Assembly (NCBI RefSeq): GCF_021311115.1
Contig: NZ_JAJTNP010000005.1
Span: 248,001 to 312,000, forward strand
Length of the DNA stretch: 64,000 bases
Direction of reading: 5' to 3'
DNA from: Chryseobacterium gwangjuense
GTDB taxonomy: Bacteria; Bacteroidota; Bacteroidia; Flavobacteriales; Weeksellaceae
The translations under genes were made by a program, and so were the position numbers. The notes beneath the pieces were generated by a model that was not told the origin of the DNA, made no database searches, and saw only the letters and a list, made by a program, of their open reading frames with translations. This document shows, one piece after another, positions 43,236-52,370 of the stretch. Position 1 is the stretch's first letter, and each line of letters begins with the position of its first letter.

Positions 43236-46200
43236 TTATTTTCTTATCATGATTTTATATGATTTTTCAAACTTAGAGGCTTTTACACTTAAAATATAAA
43301 TACCTTCTAATAAACTATAATTTTGATAGCTTATCGTTACTCTGTTTCCATGTCTAGAAACATTTTTGCTTAAATCTGCAACCATTCTTCCGCTGGAATT
43401 AAACAAGTAAGCACTTACATTTCCACCATCTGCATTTTCGAAGCTTAAGTTAATATCTCCTCTTGTTGGATTAGGATATACTTTAGAATCGTCATTTACA
43501 GAAGCGTTTGGATTTTTAGTCATTACTTCTCCATTTCCTGTAGAATCTTTTGCCAATGGTTTAACATTAGATGAACAAGGACAACCTAATAAACCTAAAT
43601 TCACTGTTCCTCCATCGTAATTATTATTGATTGCATCTACAATTGCATTCATTTGATCTGCAGAATAGCTTGATGCAACTCCACCTAAAACATTATTAGC
43701 TTCTGCTAATACCTGATTAACAGTCCAGCCTGCAAATGTTCCGGAGACAACAATAAGGTCACCCAACCATGTTGCTGAAGAAGAGAATGATGGGTTCACC
43801 TGATCAAATCTAAGACTTAGAGTTAATGCCACAACTTGTCCTGCTAATACATTACTATAACTGCTTCCAGGATTTACCATGGTTCCGGCATTCAACGCTC
43901 TTGGAGTTGTTCCGCTTGGCAAGAAATCATCTACAGCTTTTGCAGTAGTCAATTTCAAGAATCTGCTTCCGGCGCCAATAGTTAAACCGGTAGGGAATGC
44001 TGAAGCAAAATTATTATCTCTGTATTTACCCCAATTGTTTCCTGCCGCTTTCGCACCCCATCCTCCTTGGGTAACAGTTGTAAAGCCGTTACAAGTAAGC
44101 ATTTTTACTTCAAAATCCTTAGAAATAGTACATCCGTTGGAATCTGTTACTATTACTGAGAAATTACCGATCGGTAAGTTTACAGTTTGAGTAGTAGCTC
44201 CATTAGACCATAGATAAGAATAAGGTGGCATTCCTCCCGTTACATTGGCACTTACTGTTGCTGTTCCTCCTAGACAGATAACATCTCCTTTATTAATGGT
44301 TAAAGTTAAAGGACTAGGTGCAACAACAGTAATTGAAGCCTGAGCATTACAAGAGTTTTGATCCGTAACTTTCACTGAATAAGAACCTCCAGAAACCTGA
44401 ATGCTTTGAGTGGTTGCTCCGTTGGACCATAAATAACTATAGCTTCCTGTACCTCCACTTGCATTAGCCGTTAAGGTAGACATTCCGCCATAACATATAA
44501 TCGGAGTACTTCCAATATTGACAGCCAATTGTTCCGGTTCAGAAACGGTAATAGACGCTGGAGCACTACATGAGTTGGCATCGGTTACACTTACAGAATA
44601 GGAACCTGCTCCAACTTGTATGCTTTGAGTAGTGGCTCCGTTGGACCATAGATAAGTATAACTTCCGGTTCCTCCACTTGCATTAGCAGTTAATGTAGAC
44701 ATTCCGCCGTGACATAAAATCGGAGTATTACCAATATTGACAGCCAATTGTTCTGGTTCAGAAACGGTAATGGAAGCTGATGCATTACATGAGTTGGCAT
44801 CGGTTACACTTACGGAATAGGAACCTGCTCCAGCCTGTATGCTTGGTGTAGTCGCTCCGTTTGACCATAAATAAGTATAACTTCCTGTTCCTCCACTTGC
44901 ATTAGCGGTTAATGTAGACATTCCACCGTGACATAAAATCGGAGTATTACCAATATTAACAGCCAATTGTTCTGGTTCAGAAACGGTAATGGAAGCTGAT
45001 GCATTACATGAGTTGGCATCGGTTACACTTACGGAATAGGAACCTGCTCCAGCCTGTATGCTTGCAGTAGTTTCACCATTAGACCATAAATAAGTATAAC
45101 TTCCGGTTCCTCCACTTACATTTGCGGTTAAAGTAGACATTCCGCCATGACATGAAATCGAAGTATTACCAATATTAACAGCCAATTGTTCTGGTTCGGA
45201 AACGGTAACGGAAGCTGATGCACTACAAGAATTCGCATCGGTTACACTTACGGAATAAGAACCTGCTCCAACTTGTATGCTTGCAGTAGTTTCACCATTA
45301 GACCATAAATAAGTATAACTTCCGGTTCCTCCACTTACATTTGCGGTTAAAGTAGACATTCCGCCGTGGCATAAAATCGGAGTATTACCAATATTGACAG
45401 CCAATTGTTCTGGTTCGGTAAGGGTAGTTGATGCAGATTTTGAACATGAGTTCGCATCGGTTACGCTTACGGAATAAGAACCTGCTGCTGCTTGTATGCT
45501 TTGAGTAGTCTCTCCGTTTGACCATAAATAAGTATAACTTCCACTACCTCCGCTGGCATTAGCAGTTAAAGTAGCAACTCCACCATGACATAAAATACTG
45601 CCTGAATCTATGCTTAGAATAATTTCAGCCGGATCTGTCAGAGTAACACTGTTAGACTGAGCTGAAGTACAACCTTGCGTAGTATCCGTAATAATTACAG
45701 AATACATTCCTGGGCCTGCATTTTGAATTATATTGCCACCACCAGGGTTGTTGAATGGATTATTATCTTTCATCCATGCATAAGAATAATTTCCTGAACC
45801 TCCGTTTACTGTTGCAGTAAGTGTAGCAGTACCGCCATGACATAAAATAGGGCCACCTGATAATGTTACCGTTGGTGGTGATTTTATCGTACCGGTTACA
45901 GGAACTCTTTCACTTTCACATTGACCTCCACTTCTGACACAGGCCACATAATAAGTTACATTAGACGTAATATTCACAGTCAGAGAAGTTCCATTAGCTG
46001 AAACACCATCTGCTGTAGTTAACGGGTTGCCTCCAGAAGCAGCACTGTACCATCTTACTCCATTACCTGTTGTACAATTAGCCGATAAGGTTATAGCACC
46101 CGGTCCACATCTTTCTGCATTGGTTACTGTAGGTGGATCTGGCATAGAATTAAATTTTCCTCCTGCAAAATCCTGCAAAGCAGCCGTAACAGACGGTGAA

Positions 46201-46922
46201 TTTCTAGTTTCCAATAAAAAACTAGAGAAACAAGGATCTAATCCGAACAGCGATAAATCTATAGAACCTTCAAAGAAGGAACCTGTTGCATATACATTAG
46301 GAGGGGGAACCCCTACTGACGGTACATTATTGCCTTGATATGTCCAGCTAGGATAAACAGGTGTTGGTTGATAGGTCTGATTCACAAATCCGTCAAAAGT
46401 AGTAGCTATCAGGTCCAACTGATTATCAGATCCTCCAGAACCAACCCAACGGTAAATACGAAGTTCCGAAACCCCACCTCCATTGGTAAAGTTTGATAAA
46501 ACCAGTAAGTCGCCAATTTCATGAACTCCAACAAAATCGGGTTCAGTTCCTTTGGCTACCCCTCGTTTAAAAAACCAAAAACCAATCTGAGCACTTCCGT
46601 TGATGGCAGTTCTGTCCCCTGCAAAATAAATCTTATTTCCGATCATTACTGCAGCAGCATTCGAAATATCTCCTTTGTTATTGGTTTGTCCATTGCTCCA
46701 TTTCCATGAAGAAATTAATCCTATATCCGATGATCCCTGTGTAAAAGAATCATCATTGGTATCGTTTGCATCTCGTACAAAAGCTTTAAGCGGCTGCGAG
46801 TTGAGTGCCGATGCCCAGTCATTTGTATTACCATCAACCGTTATTTGTGCATTCACGTTCGTACAGAACAATAAAGCAGCCAAAAAATTGATGATTAAAA
46901 AAGTATATTTTTGTAAATACAT
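43236..46922 (-). CDS. Giant secreted adhesin-like protein with SprB repeats and T9SS sorting domain
   Basis: A 1228-residue cell-surface protein. After a signal peptide (1-25, ending NVNAQ) comes an N-terminal beta-domain (about 26-260) with an ITVDGNTNDW opening, then an Ig-like module with NAERCGPGAITLSA. Eight SprB repeats follow (about 340-930), each with ILCHGGMSTLTANVSGG, YTYLWSNG.TT.SIQ, and SYSVSVTDANSC; the central six share a 73-residue period. A C-terminal domain (about 940-1145) precedes the type A sorting domain (about 1150-1228, ending SFKIMIRK-like residues). SprB-type proteins move along the cell surface during gliding, but this one is far smaller than SprB and could be an adhesin. 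Repeated DNA makes size variation possible. Confidence 0.88.
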   Translation of the reverse strand: MYLQKYTFLIINFLAALLFCTNVNAQITVDGNTNDWASALNSQPLKAFVRDANDTNDDSFTQGSSDIGLISSWKWSNGQTNNKGDISNAAAVMIGNKIYFAGDRTAINGSAQIGFWFFKRGVAKGTEPDFVGVHEIGDLLVLSNFTNGGGVSELRIYRWVGSGGSDNQLDLIATTFDGFVNQTYQPTPVYPSWTYQGNNVPSVGVPPPNVYATGSFFEGSIDLSLFGLDPCFSSFLLETRNSPSVTAALQDFAGGKFNSMPDPPTVTNAERCGPGAITLSANCTTGNGVRWYSAASGGNPLTTADGVSANGTSLTVNITSNVTYYVACVRSGGQCESERVPVTGTIKSPPTVTLSGGPILCHGGTATLTATVNGGSGNYSYAWMKDNNPFNNPGGGNIIQNAGPGMYSVIITDTTQGCTSAQSNSVTLTDPAEIILSIDSGSILCHGGVATLTANASGGSGSYTYLWSNGETTQSIQAAAGSYSVSVTDANSCSKSASTTLTEPEQLAVNIGNTPILCHGGMSTLTANVSGGTGSYTYLWSNGETTASIQVGAGSYSVSVTDANSCSASASVTVSEPEQLAVNIGNTSISCHGGMSTLTANVSGGTGSYTYLWSNGETTASIQAGAGSYSVSVTDANSCNASASITVSEPEQLAVNIGNTPILCHGGMSTLTANASGGTGSYTYLWSNGATTPSIQAGAGSYSVSVTDANSCNASASITVSEPEQLAVNIGNTPILCHGGMSTLTANASGGTGSYTYLWSNGATTQSIQVGAGSYSVSVTDANSCSAPASITVSEPEQLAVNIGSTPIICYGGMSTLTANASGGTGSYSYLWSNGATTQSIQVSGGSYSVKVTDQNSCNAQASITVVAPSPLTLTINKGDVICLGGTATVSANVTGGMPPYSYLWSNGATTQTVNLPIGNFSVIVTDSNGCTISKDFEVKMLTCNGFTTVTQGGWGAKAAGNNWGKYRDNNFASAFPTGLTIGAGSRFLKLTTAKAVDDFLPSGTTPRALNAGTMVNPGSSYSNVLAGQVVALTLSLRFDQVNPSFSSSATWLGDLIVVSGTFAGWTVNQVLAEANNVLGGVASSYSADQMNAIVDAINNNYDGGTVNLGLLGCPCSSNVKPLAKDSTGNGEVMTKNPNASVNDDSKVYPNPTRGDINLSFENADGGNVSAYLFNSSGRMVADLSKNVSRHGNRVTISYQNYSLLEGIYILSVKASKFEKSYKIMIRK
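44330..45640 (-). repeat. Six near-identical 219-bp tandem repeats inside the SprB-repeat gene
   Basis: The conserved base string for Cys-His-Gly-Gly (GACATAAAAT or close variants) begins at 44492, 44711, 44930, 45149, 45368 and 45587, exactly 219 bases apart each time. Copies are nearly identical over long blocks, so recombination or slippage could change their number. Confidence 0.9.
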
Positions 46923-46968
46923 GATATTGATCTTAAATTAAAAATATAATCAATAGTAAGGCTGTGAG

Positions 46969-47310
46969 AAGCCTACAAAGTCAGCCATAAATCCATATAC
47001 AGTCTGTTGGATTATAGTTGTATCTTACAAAATCTCGAGAAAAAGGCTGTTAAAAATGCCTGCTTAAATAGTAATTTTTCATTGTCTTAATCATTAAAAA
47101 TTCACAACGAAATAAGGTATAGAAAAGTAAATTTTCTACAGTGGTTCAAATAATTCCATTCTCTTACCGAATCAACAAGCCGACAAGTCATGTCAATTGA
47201 ATCATCAAATAAAAATTTGGGAAATTATAGTCGTATCTTACAAAAATCTAAGAAAGATATTATTCTAAGAAATAGTAGTTTAAGTATTGATTTTTCATTG
47301 GCCTTCGTGT
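46969..47310. repeat. Degenerate non-coding tandem duplication upstream of the SprB-repeat gene
   Basis: Blocks repeat at about 210-213-base offset: AAGCCTACAAAGTCA near 46970 with AAGCCGACAAGTCA near 47177; ATTATAGTTGTATCTTACAA (47011) with ATTATAGTCGTATCTTACAA (47224); and TTTTCATTG (47078) with TTTTCATTG (47291). No open frame of interest lies in either unit. The 46923-47629 gap (707 bases) otherwise holds no gene that I can support. Confidence 0.65.
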
Positions 47311-47516
47311 TTAGTTTAGACAAATGTATAACAAAAAAACATACAGTTGTTAAAAAAATTATCTTTTTTCAATTATAAAATTAAAAAAATCAACATAAAT
47401 ACCACAAATAAAGGATTTATAAAAATTAAAAACAAAATAACTCCAATAAAAAAAATTAGAGTTATTATTATTTTTCATCAAAAAAACATCGAAAGAATAA
47501 CAATTTAAACACGTAA

Positions 47517-47563
47517 AAAGCACAAATAACTCTAATTTTTACAACTAAAATTATTTGTGCTTT
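47517..47563 (-). terminator. Probable terminator of the nucleoid-associated protein gene
   Basis: AAAGCACAAATAA pairs with TTATTTGTGCTTT around an inner complementary TAATTTT/AAAATTA segment. On the minus strand it ends in TTTTTAC, about 65 bases after the stop. Confidence 0.55.
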
Positions 47564-47629
47564 ATCACTAAAAAATGATTATTTTTTATGATTTTGCAAT
47601 AGAGAAAATTTTAAGCAAATAAGCTAAAA

Positions 47630-48643
47630 TTACACTTCTTTATCAAAATACAGCATATAATACTTCCCTTTTTCGTCTTCGCCTGTTGCCAGTTTCTGAC
47701 GGTCACCATGAATATAGATATGGAAGTTCTTATCCAATTTAATGATACTCTTGAAATGTCTTTGCGTTTTTTTCACTGCAGCTTCATTAATCGGAAACTC
47801 TTCTGCAATATTGATCTGCATATCCTGTTCATAATCGGTCTTAAAATTGTTAAAACTTTCGATTACATGTTCATCTCCTAAAACTTCATTCGCAAATTCA
47901 TCCAATTTGAATTCTTCTTTTTCTTTAAAGAAATTGATCGATTTATTTAAAAAATCAGCCTGATCTGCTTTGGACACTTCAAATTCCTGAGGCAACTGCT
48001 TCGTGATATAGTCTTTATACACCATTAAAGCTTCCTGCGTGTGAAAATATTCATCATCACGCTGCTTTACTTTTAAAAAGTCTTCAAACCAATAGTACAT
48101 ATCCCCGTTTTTGTTGTTGTCAACAACAGAAAGTACATAACCGGTTTCTTTATCATTATTGTAGATTAAAGCTGCTTTGTCAATTTTAGACAAACCGATT
48201 CCCATATCTTTTTCAATTTCAAAGCTTTCATCCTGAGGAGAAATTTTTAAGAAAGATTCTCTTTTTTCCGTTTTAAAAATACCGATTTTATCAACTTTTT
48301 CACCATTTTCTCTTTCATTTTCAAAATAAACCACAAACAATTCTCCACCCTGAACTCTTGGATTTTCAGCAGCTTCAAAAAGGTGTTTTGCAATATTCTC
48401 AGATTCCCAAAGAAACTTTGCCTTGTCATCAAAAATTTCAGATACAGCACTGTAAATAGGGTTATTTACCAAATAAGAATCGCTATAAAAATGGAAAGTC
48501 TCTTCAGATTTGAACGAACCCAAAAAGTAATTTTCCAACAGCTCTGCCATTCCTTCTTCCAACTGCAATTCTTCCTGAGAAAGTATTAAAGATTCTGCGT
48601 TGATTTTATTTCCGACTCTGTGTACTATAATTTTTGAAAACAT
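47630..48643 (-). CDS. Nucleoid-associated protein (NdpA/YejK family)
   Basis: A 337-residue protein of the NA37/YejK family, which binds double-stranded DNA in the nucleoid. Recognised by IIVHRVGNKINAESLILSQ at the start, AKHLFEAAENPRVQGGELFVVYFE (about 86-109), KIGIFKTEKRESFLKI, AALIYNNDKETGYVLSVVDN, and a C-terminal basic/helix region. The exact function in Bacteroidota is unknown. A -7-like TATCTTTG lies at 48670-48663. It is transcribed alone. Confidence 0.85.
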   Translation of the reverse strand: MFSKIIVHRVGNKINAESLILSQEELQLEEGMAELLENYFLGSFKSEETFHFYSDSYLVNNPIYSAVSEIFDDKAKFLWESENIAKHLFEAAENPRVQGGELFVVYFENERENGEKVDKIGIFKTEKRESFLKISPQDESFEIEKDMGIGLSKIDKAALIYNNDKETGYVLSVVDNNKNGDMYYWFEDFLKVKQRDDEYFHTQEALMVYKDYITKQLPQEFEVSKADQADFLNKSINFFKEKEEFKLDEFANEVLGDEHVIESFNNFKTDYEQDMQINIAEEFPINEAAVKKTQRHFKSIIKLDKNFHIYIHGDRQKLATGEDEKGKYYMLYFDKEV

Positions 48644-49084
48644 TTTTGATTTTTATGGATTGCAAAGATATTAATTATCTCATATACTCCACAGATTTTC
48701 ATTCTGAGAAAGCCTTATCATTTTGATACTTGTTTTTACAATTTCATTATGGTATTTAAAAGTGATTTTCTGTCATTCACTTGATGAATTGGCAGAGTTT
48801 TTTAAGACACATTTACATCATTGTCACAATAATTTTCATTACATTTTTGATCCGTTTCATTACAGAAACAGTTCCAATAACAAACTCAAAATAGTATTAA
48901 AAATCAACATCTTACATAAAACAATCAAGAAATTCAAAAACCTGAAAAGCATTGATAAACAGAGATAGTAAAGTTATTTCCAGTTCATCATCTCCGATGA
49001 TTATAAAAAATAGTTAATTGTTTATTTTACCAGCACCTTGGTATACTTTTCGCTGCCATATTGGTACTTGAAAAATAATAAATT
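48644..49084. other. Intergenic region with no supported gene
   Basis: These 441 bases contain a promoter-like box for the nucleoid-associated protein gene at their left end and a short hairpin (ATCATC...GATGAT near 48990). An open frame at 48723-48968 starts at TTG, has poor amino-acid composition and no start context, and is not accepted as a gene. Confidence 0.4.
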
Positions 49085-49480
49085 ATGGTGAACGTAAATA
49101 TGCAAGCTATCAACCAGAAAACAGCTATGGAGTATTTAAAATTTTTCTACCCACCTTTACGAAACGAAATCACACAATTGTCTTTACAAGATAATTTTGC
49201 AGGCGTTATTCAAACAACTATTAATTACTTAAAAAGGCTTTTGCAGGAATCGAAGGTTAACATCATTGCCCATCACATAAAACTTATGGATATGATCTAT
49301 AAAAACGGGGATTCGTATGTAAAAAGCATTATTGAAAATATCTTCGTACGTTCATTTGAGAGCTTTAAGAAACATGGAAAAATCCAACACTGGAAACTTT
49401 TGTATCAAAATATGCCCGTAAGTTTTCAGGTGATCTACAATGATCAGCGAAAACAGGATAAAATATTCTTTGGTAAATAA
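49085..49480 (+). CDS. Small all-alpha hypothetical protein
   Basis: A 131-residue cytoplasmic protein with no signal. I recognise no domain. It is rich in predicted helices: AMEYLKFFYPPLRNEITQLSL, VIQTTINYLKRLLQE, and SIIENIFVRSFESFKKHG. The C-terminus ends in the basic NDQRKQDKIFFGK. Similar small helical proteins are common in flavobacteria (DUF7674-like by overall look, not certain). It has a strong terminator and no obvious partner. Confidence 0.6.
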   Translation: MVNVNMQAINQKTAMEYLKFFYPPLRNEITQLSLQDNFAGVIQTTINYLKRLLQESKVNIIAHHIKLMDMIYKNGDSYVKSIIENIFVRSFESFKKHGKIQHWKLLYQNMPVSFQVIYNDQRKQDKIFFGK

Positions 49481-49486
49481 AAATAA

Positions 49487-49520
49487 AACTCCCCGATCAA
49501 AATGTTCGGGGAGTTTTTTT
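49487..49520 (+). terminator. Terminator of the small helical protein gene
   Basis: AACTCCCCGA pairs with TCGGGGAGTT around TCAAAATGT, then seven T residues. The same hairpin is close to the convergent thioredoxin gene stop. Confidence 0.85.
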
Positions 49521-49521
49521 A

Positions 49522-50037
49522 TTAATTCTTTTTCGTAAAAACCTTCTCTACAATTTGAAGTTCGTTTTTATTCATTTTTGAAGATTTCTCTAATTTTGCA
49601 GTAAAAGTAGCAACCTCTTCTGCTGTTGAAGGACATCCAAGATTCTCTCCTTTTTCATTAAAAGAATCGGTAAGAACTTCACCTTTCGGATTCAGGACCA
49701 ACCAAAACGGAAGTCCTGCATTTTCTCCCTTATATTTTTTCATCAACTCTTCTCCACCTGGATTTTCAAGTGTTTTCTTCTCCTTCATTTCCTGAACATC
49801 AACATACGCTGTGACAAATTTCTTTTCAAAAATTGGCTTGGTTTCCGGAAGGTTCATATTTTTTTCCATCACATGACACCATTTGCACCATGAGGCATGA
49901 AAAACGAGAAGTACATTTTTATTTTTTGATTTTGCTTCAGTAAGTGCTTTGTTTAATACAACATCCGCTTTTTCCTGAGCGAAATTTAACTGAAATAGGA
50001 ATAATCCCAGTATCATCAAGATTCTTGAAAATTTCAT
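49522..50037 (-). CDS. Exported thioredoxin-fold protein
   Basis: A 171-residue protein with a signal peptide (1-20, ending LNFA) and a thioredoxin domain. The active site is HASWCKWCHVMEKN (C51, C54), the WCKWC form seen in periplasmic thiol:disulfide proteins such as DUF255 and DsbD-gamma-like domains. VTAYVDVQE and GLPFWLVLNPKGEV (with the cis-Pro) follow. It probably reduces or repairs disulfides in the periplasm. Convergent with the small helical protein gene. Confidence 0.87.
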   Translation of the reverse strand: MKFSRILMILGLFLFQLNFAQEKADVVLNKALTEAKSKNKNVLLVFHASWCKWCHVMEKNMNLPETKPIFEKKFVTAYVDVQEMKEKKTLENPGGEELMKKYKGENAGLPFWLVLNPKGEVLTDSFNEKGENLGCPSTAEEVATFTAKLEKSSKMNKNELQIVEKVFTKKN

Positions 50038-50174
50038 TTGATTTTGTTTTTTGGTTTTAAGTTGTACGAATGTAAGATTTTTTGTTTGTATTTAGAATAA
50101 AATTCTGCTTTTGATACTTATAAAAAATTAACAAAACTCAAAGGATGATAAAGTCTAAGTTTCCAATTATTAAA

Positions 50175-50208
50175 CAAAAAAATCCCCTCGCTTACGCTCG
50201 GGGATTTT
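50175..50208 (-). terminator. Terminator of dnaK
   Basis: AAAATCCCC and GGGGATTT pair with an inner GAGCGTAAGCGA region; on the minus strand it ends in TTTTTTTG, 28 bases past the stop. Confidence 0.85.
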
Positions 50209-50235
50209 CTATTGAGTCAGTTTAAAACTGCTTAA

Positions 50236-52125
50236 TTATTTCACTTCTTCGAAGTCTGCATCCTGAACATCTTCTGCTCCGTTTGCCTGACCTTGAGTTT
50301 GTTGAGCTCCTGCATCAGCACCTTGTCCTTGTGCATACATTTCTTCTGAAGCTGCCATCCAAGCTGCATCTAAAGCTTCAGTTTTAGCTTTTACATCATC
50401 AGCATTTTTAGCTTCGAAAGCTGCTTTCAATTCTGTGTGAGCAGTTTCGATTGCTGCTTTTTTGTCAGCAGAAAGTTTTTCACCGAATTCTTTCAATTGC
50501 TTTTCAGTCTGGAAGATCAATCCGTCAGCTTTGTTAAAAATTTCTACTTCTTCTTTTCTCTTGTTATCTGCTGCAGAGTTTTCCTGAGCTTCTTTTTTCA
50601 TTCTTTCAATTTCTTCGTCAGAAAGACCAGAAGATGCCTGAATTTTGATAGACTGCTCTTTACCTGTACCTTTATCTTTAGCAGAAACACTTAGGATACC
50701 ATTCGCATCAATATCGAAAGTAACTTCAATCTGAGGAACTCCTCTTTGTGCTGGTGGAATATCTGTTAAGTCAAATCTACCGATTTCTTTGTTATCGTTG
50801 AACATTGGTCTTTCACCCTGCCCCACTCTAATGCTTACAGCAGGCTGGTTGTCAGAAGCTGTAGAGAATACTTCAGATTTTTTAGTTGGGATCGTAGTGT
50901 TCGCTTCAATTAATCTAGTGAAAACAGAACCCATTGTTTCGATACCTAAAGAAAGTGGCGTAACATCTAATAAAAGAACATCTTTTACATCACCAGTCAA
51001 TACCCCTCCTTGGATAGCTGCACCAATCGCTACAACCTCATCCGGGTTAACACCTTTTGAAGGTTTTTTACCGAAGAATTTTTCTACTTCTTCCTGAATG
51101 ATCGGGATTCTTGTAGAACCACCTACCAAGATTACTTCGTCAATATCAGAAGTTGATAAACCTGCATCTTTCAATGCTTTTGCAACAGGCTCCATAGATC
51201 TTCTTACAAGATCTGCAGATAACTGCTCGAATTTAGCTTTAGTTAAAGTCTTCACTAAGTGCTTAGGACCTGTAGCTGTAGCTGTAATATATGGAAGGTT
51301 GATTTCTGTTTGAGGCGAAGAAGATAATTCAATTTTAGCCTTTTCAGCAGCTTCTTTTAATCTTTGTAACGCAATAGCATCAGATTTAAGTTCAACACCT
51401 TCTTCAGCTTTGAATTCATCTGCCATCCAGTTGATGATCACATCATCAAAGTCATCACCTCCTAAGTGAGTATCACCGTTTGTAGACAATACTTCGAATA
51501 CACCGTCTCCTAAGTCTAGGATAGAGATATCGAAAGTACCACCACCAAGGTCATAAACAGCAATTTTCTGATCTTTGTGAGCCTTATCCAATCCGTAAGC
51601 TAATGCTGCAGCTGTAGGTTCGTTGATAATTCTTTCTACTTTAAGACCTGCAATTTCACCAGCTTCTTTAGTCGCTTGTCTTTGTGCATCGTTGAAATAT
51701 GCAGGAACAGTGATTACCGCTCTTGTTACTTCCTGTCCAAGATAATCTTCAGCAGTTTTCTTCATTTTCTGAAGCGTCATTGCAGAAATTTCTTGTGGAG
51801 TATATTCTCTATCGTCGATTTTTACTTTTACAGTATCGTTTGGCCCAGAAACTACTTCATAAGGTACTCTTGAAATTTCTTTCGCATCTTCTTTGAAGTG
51901 AGTCCCGATAAATCTTTTAATTGAATATACCGTTTTCTTTGGGTTAGTTACCGCTTGTCTTTTTGCAGGATCTCCTACTTTTCTTTCTCCGTCTTCTGTA
52001 AATGCTACAATAGAAGGAGTTGTTCTTTTACCTTCAGCATTAGGAATAACAACAGGGTCTTTACCCTCCATTACAGCAACACAAGAGTTGGTTGTTCCTA
52101 AGTCAATTCCAATTATTTTACTCAT
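50236..52125 (-). CDS. dnaK: Molecular chaperone DnaK (Hsp70)
   Basis: A 629-residue ATP-driven chaperone. The nucleotide domain begins [17 protein letters not shown] (5-21), with [17 protein letters not shown] and the [12 protein letters not shown] motif; the linker is [15 protein letters not shown]. The substrate domain ends in a helical lid and a Gln/Gly-rich tail that finishes in [11 protein letters not shown]. No grpE or dnaJ is adjacent, so it is monocistronic. Upstream lies a TGTCATTTTGTCA element (52215-52203, minus) rather than CIRCE. Confidence 0.97.
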   Translation of the reverse strand: MSKIIGIDLGTTNSCVAVMEGKDPVVIPNAEGKRTTPSIVAFTEDGERKVGDPAKRQAVTNPKKTVYSIKRFIGTHFKEDAKEISRVPYEVVSGPNDTVKVKIDDREYTPQEISAMTLQKMKKTAEDYLGQEVTRAVITVPAYFNDAQRQATKEAGEIAGLKVERIINEPTAAALAYGLDKAHKDQKIAVYDLGGGTFDISILDLGDGVFEVLSTNGDTHLGGDDFDDVIINWMADEFKAEEGVELKSDAIALQRLKEAAEKAKIELSSSPQTEINLPYITATATGPKHLVKTLTKAKFEQLSADLVRRSMEPVAKALKDAGLSTSDIDEVILVGGSTRIPIIQEEVEKFFGKKPSKGVNPDEVVAIGAAIQGGVLTGDVKDVLLLDVTPLSLGIETMGSVFTRLIEANTTIPTKKSEVFSTASDNQPAVSIRVGQGERPMFNDNKEIGRFDLTDIPPAQRGVPQIEVTFDIDANGILSVSAKDKGTGKEQSIKIQASSGLSDEEIERMKKEAQENSAADNKRKEEVEIFNKADGLIFQTEKQLKEFGEKLSADKKAAIETAHTELKAAFEAKNADDVKAKTEALDAAWMAASEEMYAQGQGADAGAQQTQGQANGAEDVQDADFEEVK

Positions 52126-52202
52126 AATATTTATATTTTTTCTAATTTTTAAAATTAATTTACACTCTCAATTTCTCAATATCTGTACCATTCGGAAGGA
52201 TG

Positions 52203-52215
52203 TGACAAAATGACA
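52203..52215 (-). promoter_or_regulatory. TGTCA direct repeat upstream of dnaK
   Basis: On the minus strand TGTCA, TTT, TGTCA occurs 78-90 bases before the dnaK ATG. Another TGACA lies near 52274-52278 on the plus strand. No CIRCE (TTAGCACTC-N9-GAGTGCTAA) was found. Any link with heat-shock control is inferred. Confidence 0.35.
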
Positions 52216-52370
52216 TAGTACAACATAAAGAGACCGGTTCATCATATAAAAACCACAGTATTCAAGACAATTTTGACATTCACCCCTGTAAAAATTAATC
52301 AAAGTTTAACCTATATCATGCCTATCATAATCTCCTGAATTATTATTTTTGATAAAATATAAACTAGAGA

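Noticed and set aside
44330..45640. Regularly spaced repeats that might suggest a CRISPR array
   Set aside because: The unit is 219 bp, fully coding, and gives SprB protein repeats; there are no short spacers.
46027..46338. Plus-strand open frames opposite the SprB-repeat gene
   Set aside because: They are complementary-strand shadows of a well-supported gene.
47190..47378. Open frame of 62 codons in the gap upstream of the SprB-repeat gene
   Set aside because: It overlaps the second unit of the degenerate duplication, has no promoter or start context, and has an unlikely composition.
48723..48968. Open frame of 81 codons between the nucleoid-associated gene and the helical protein gene
   Set aside because: It begins with TTG, has biased composition and no recognised motif.
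52126..52370. Search for a CIRCE element between dnaK and ppk1
   Set aside because: No TTAGCACTC-N9-GAGTGCTAA or near match is present.
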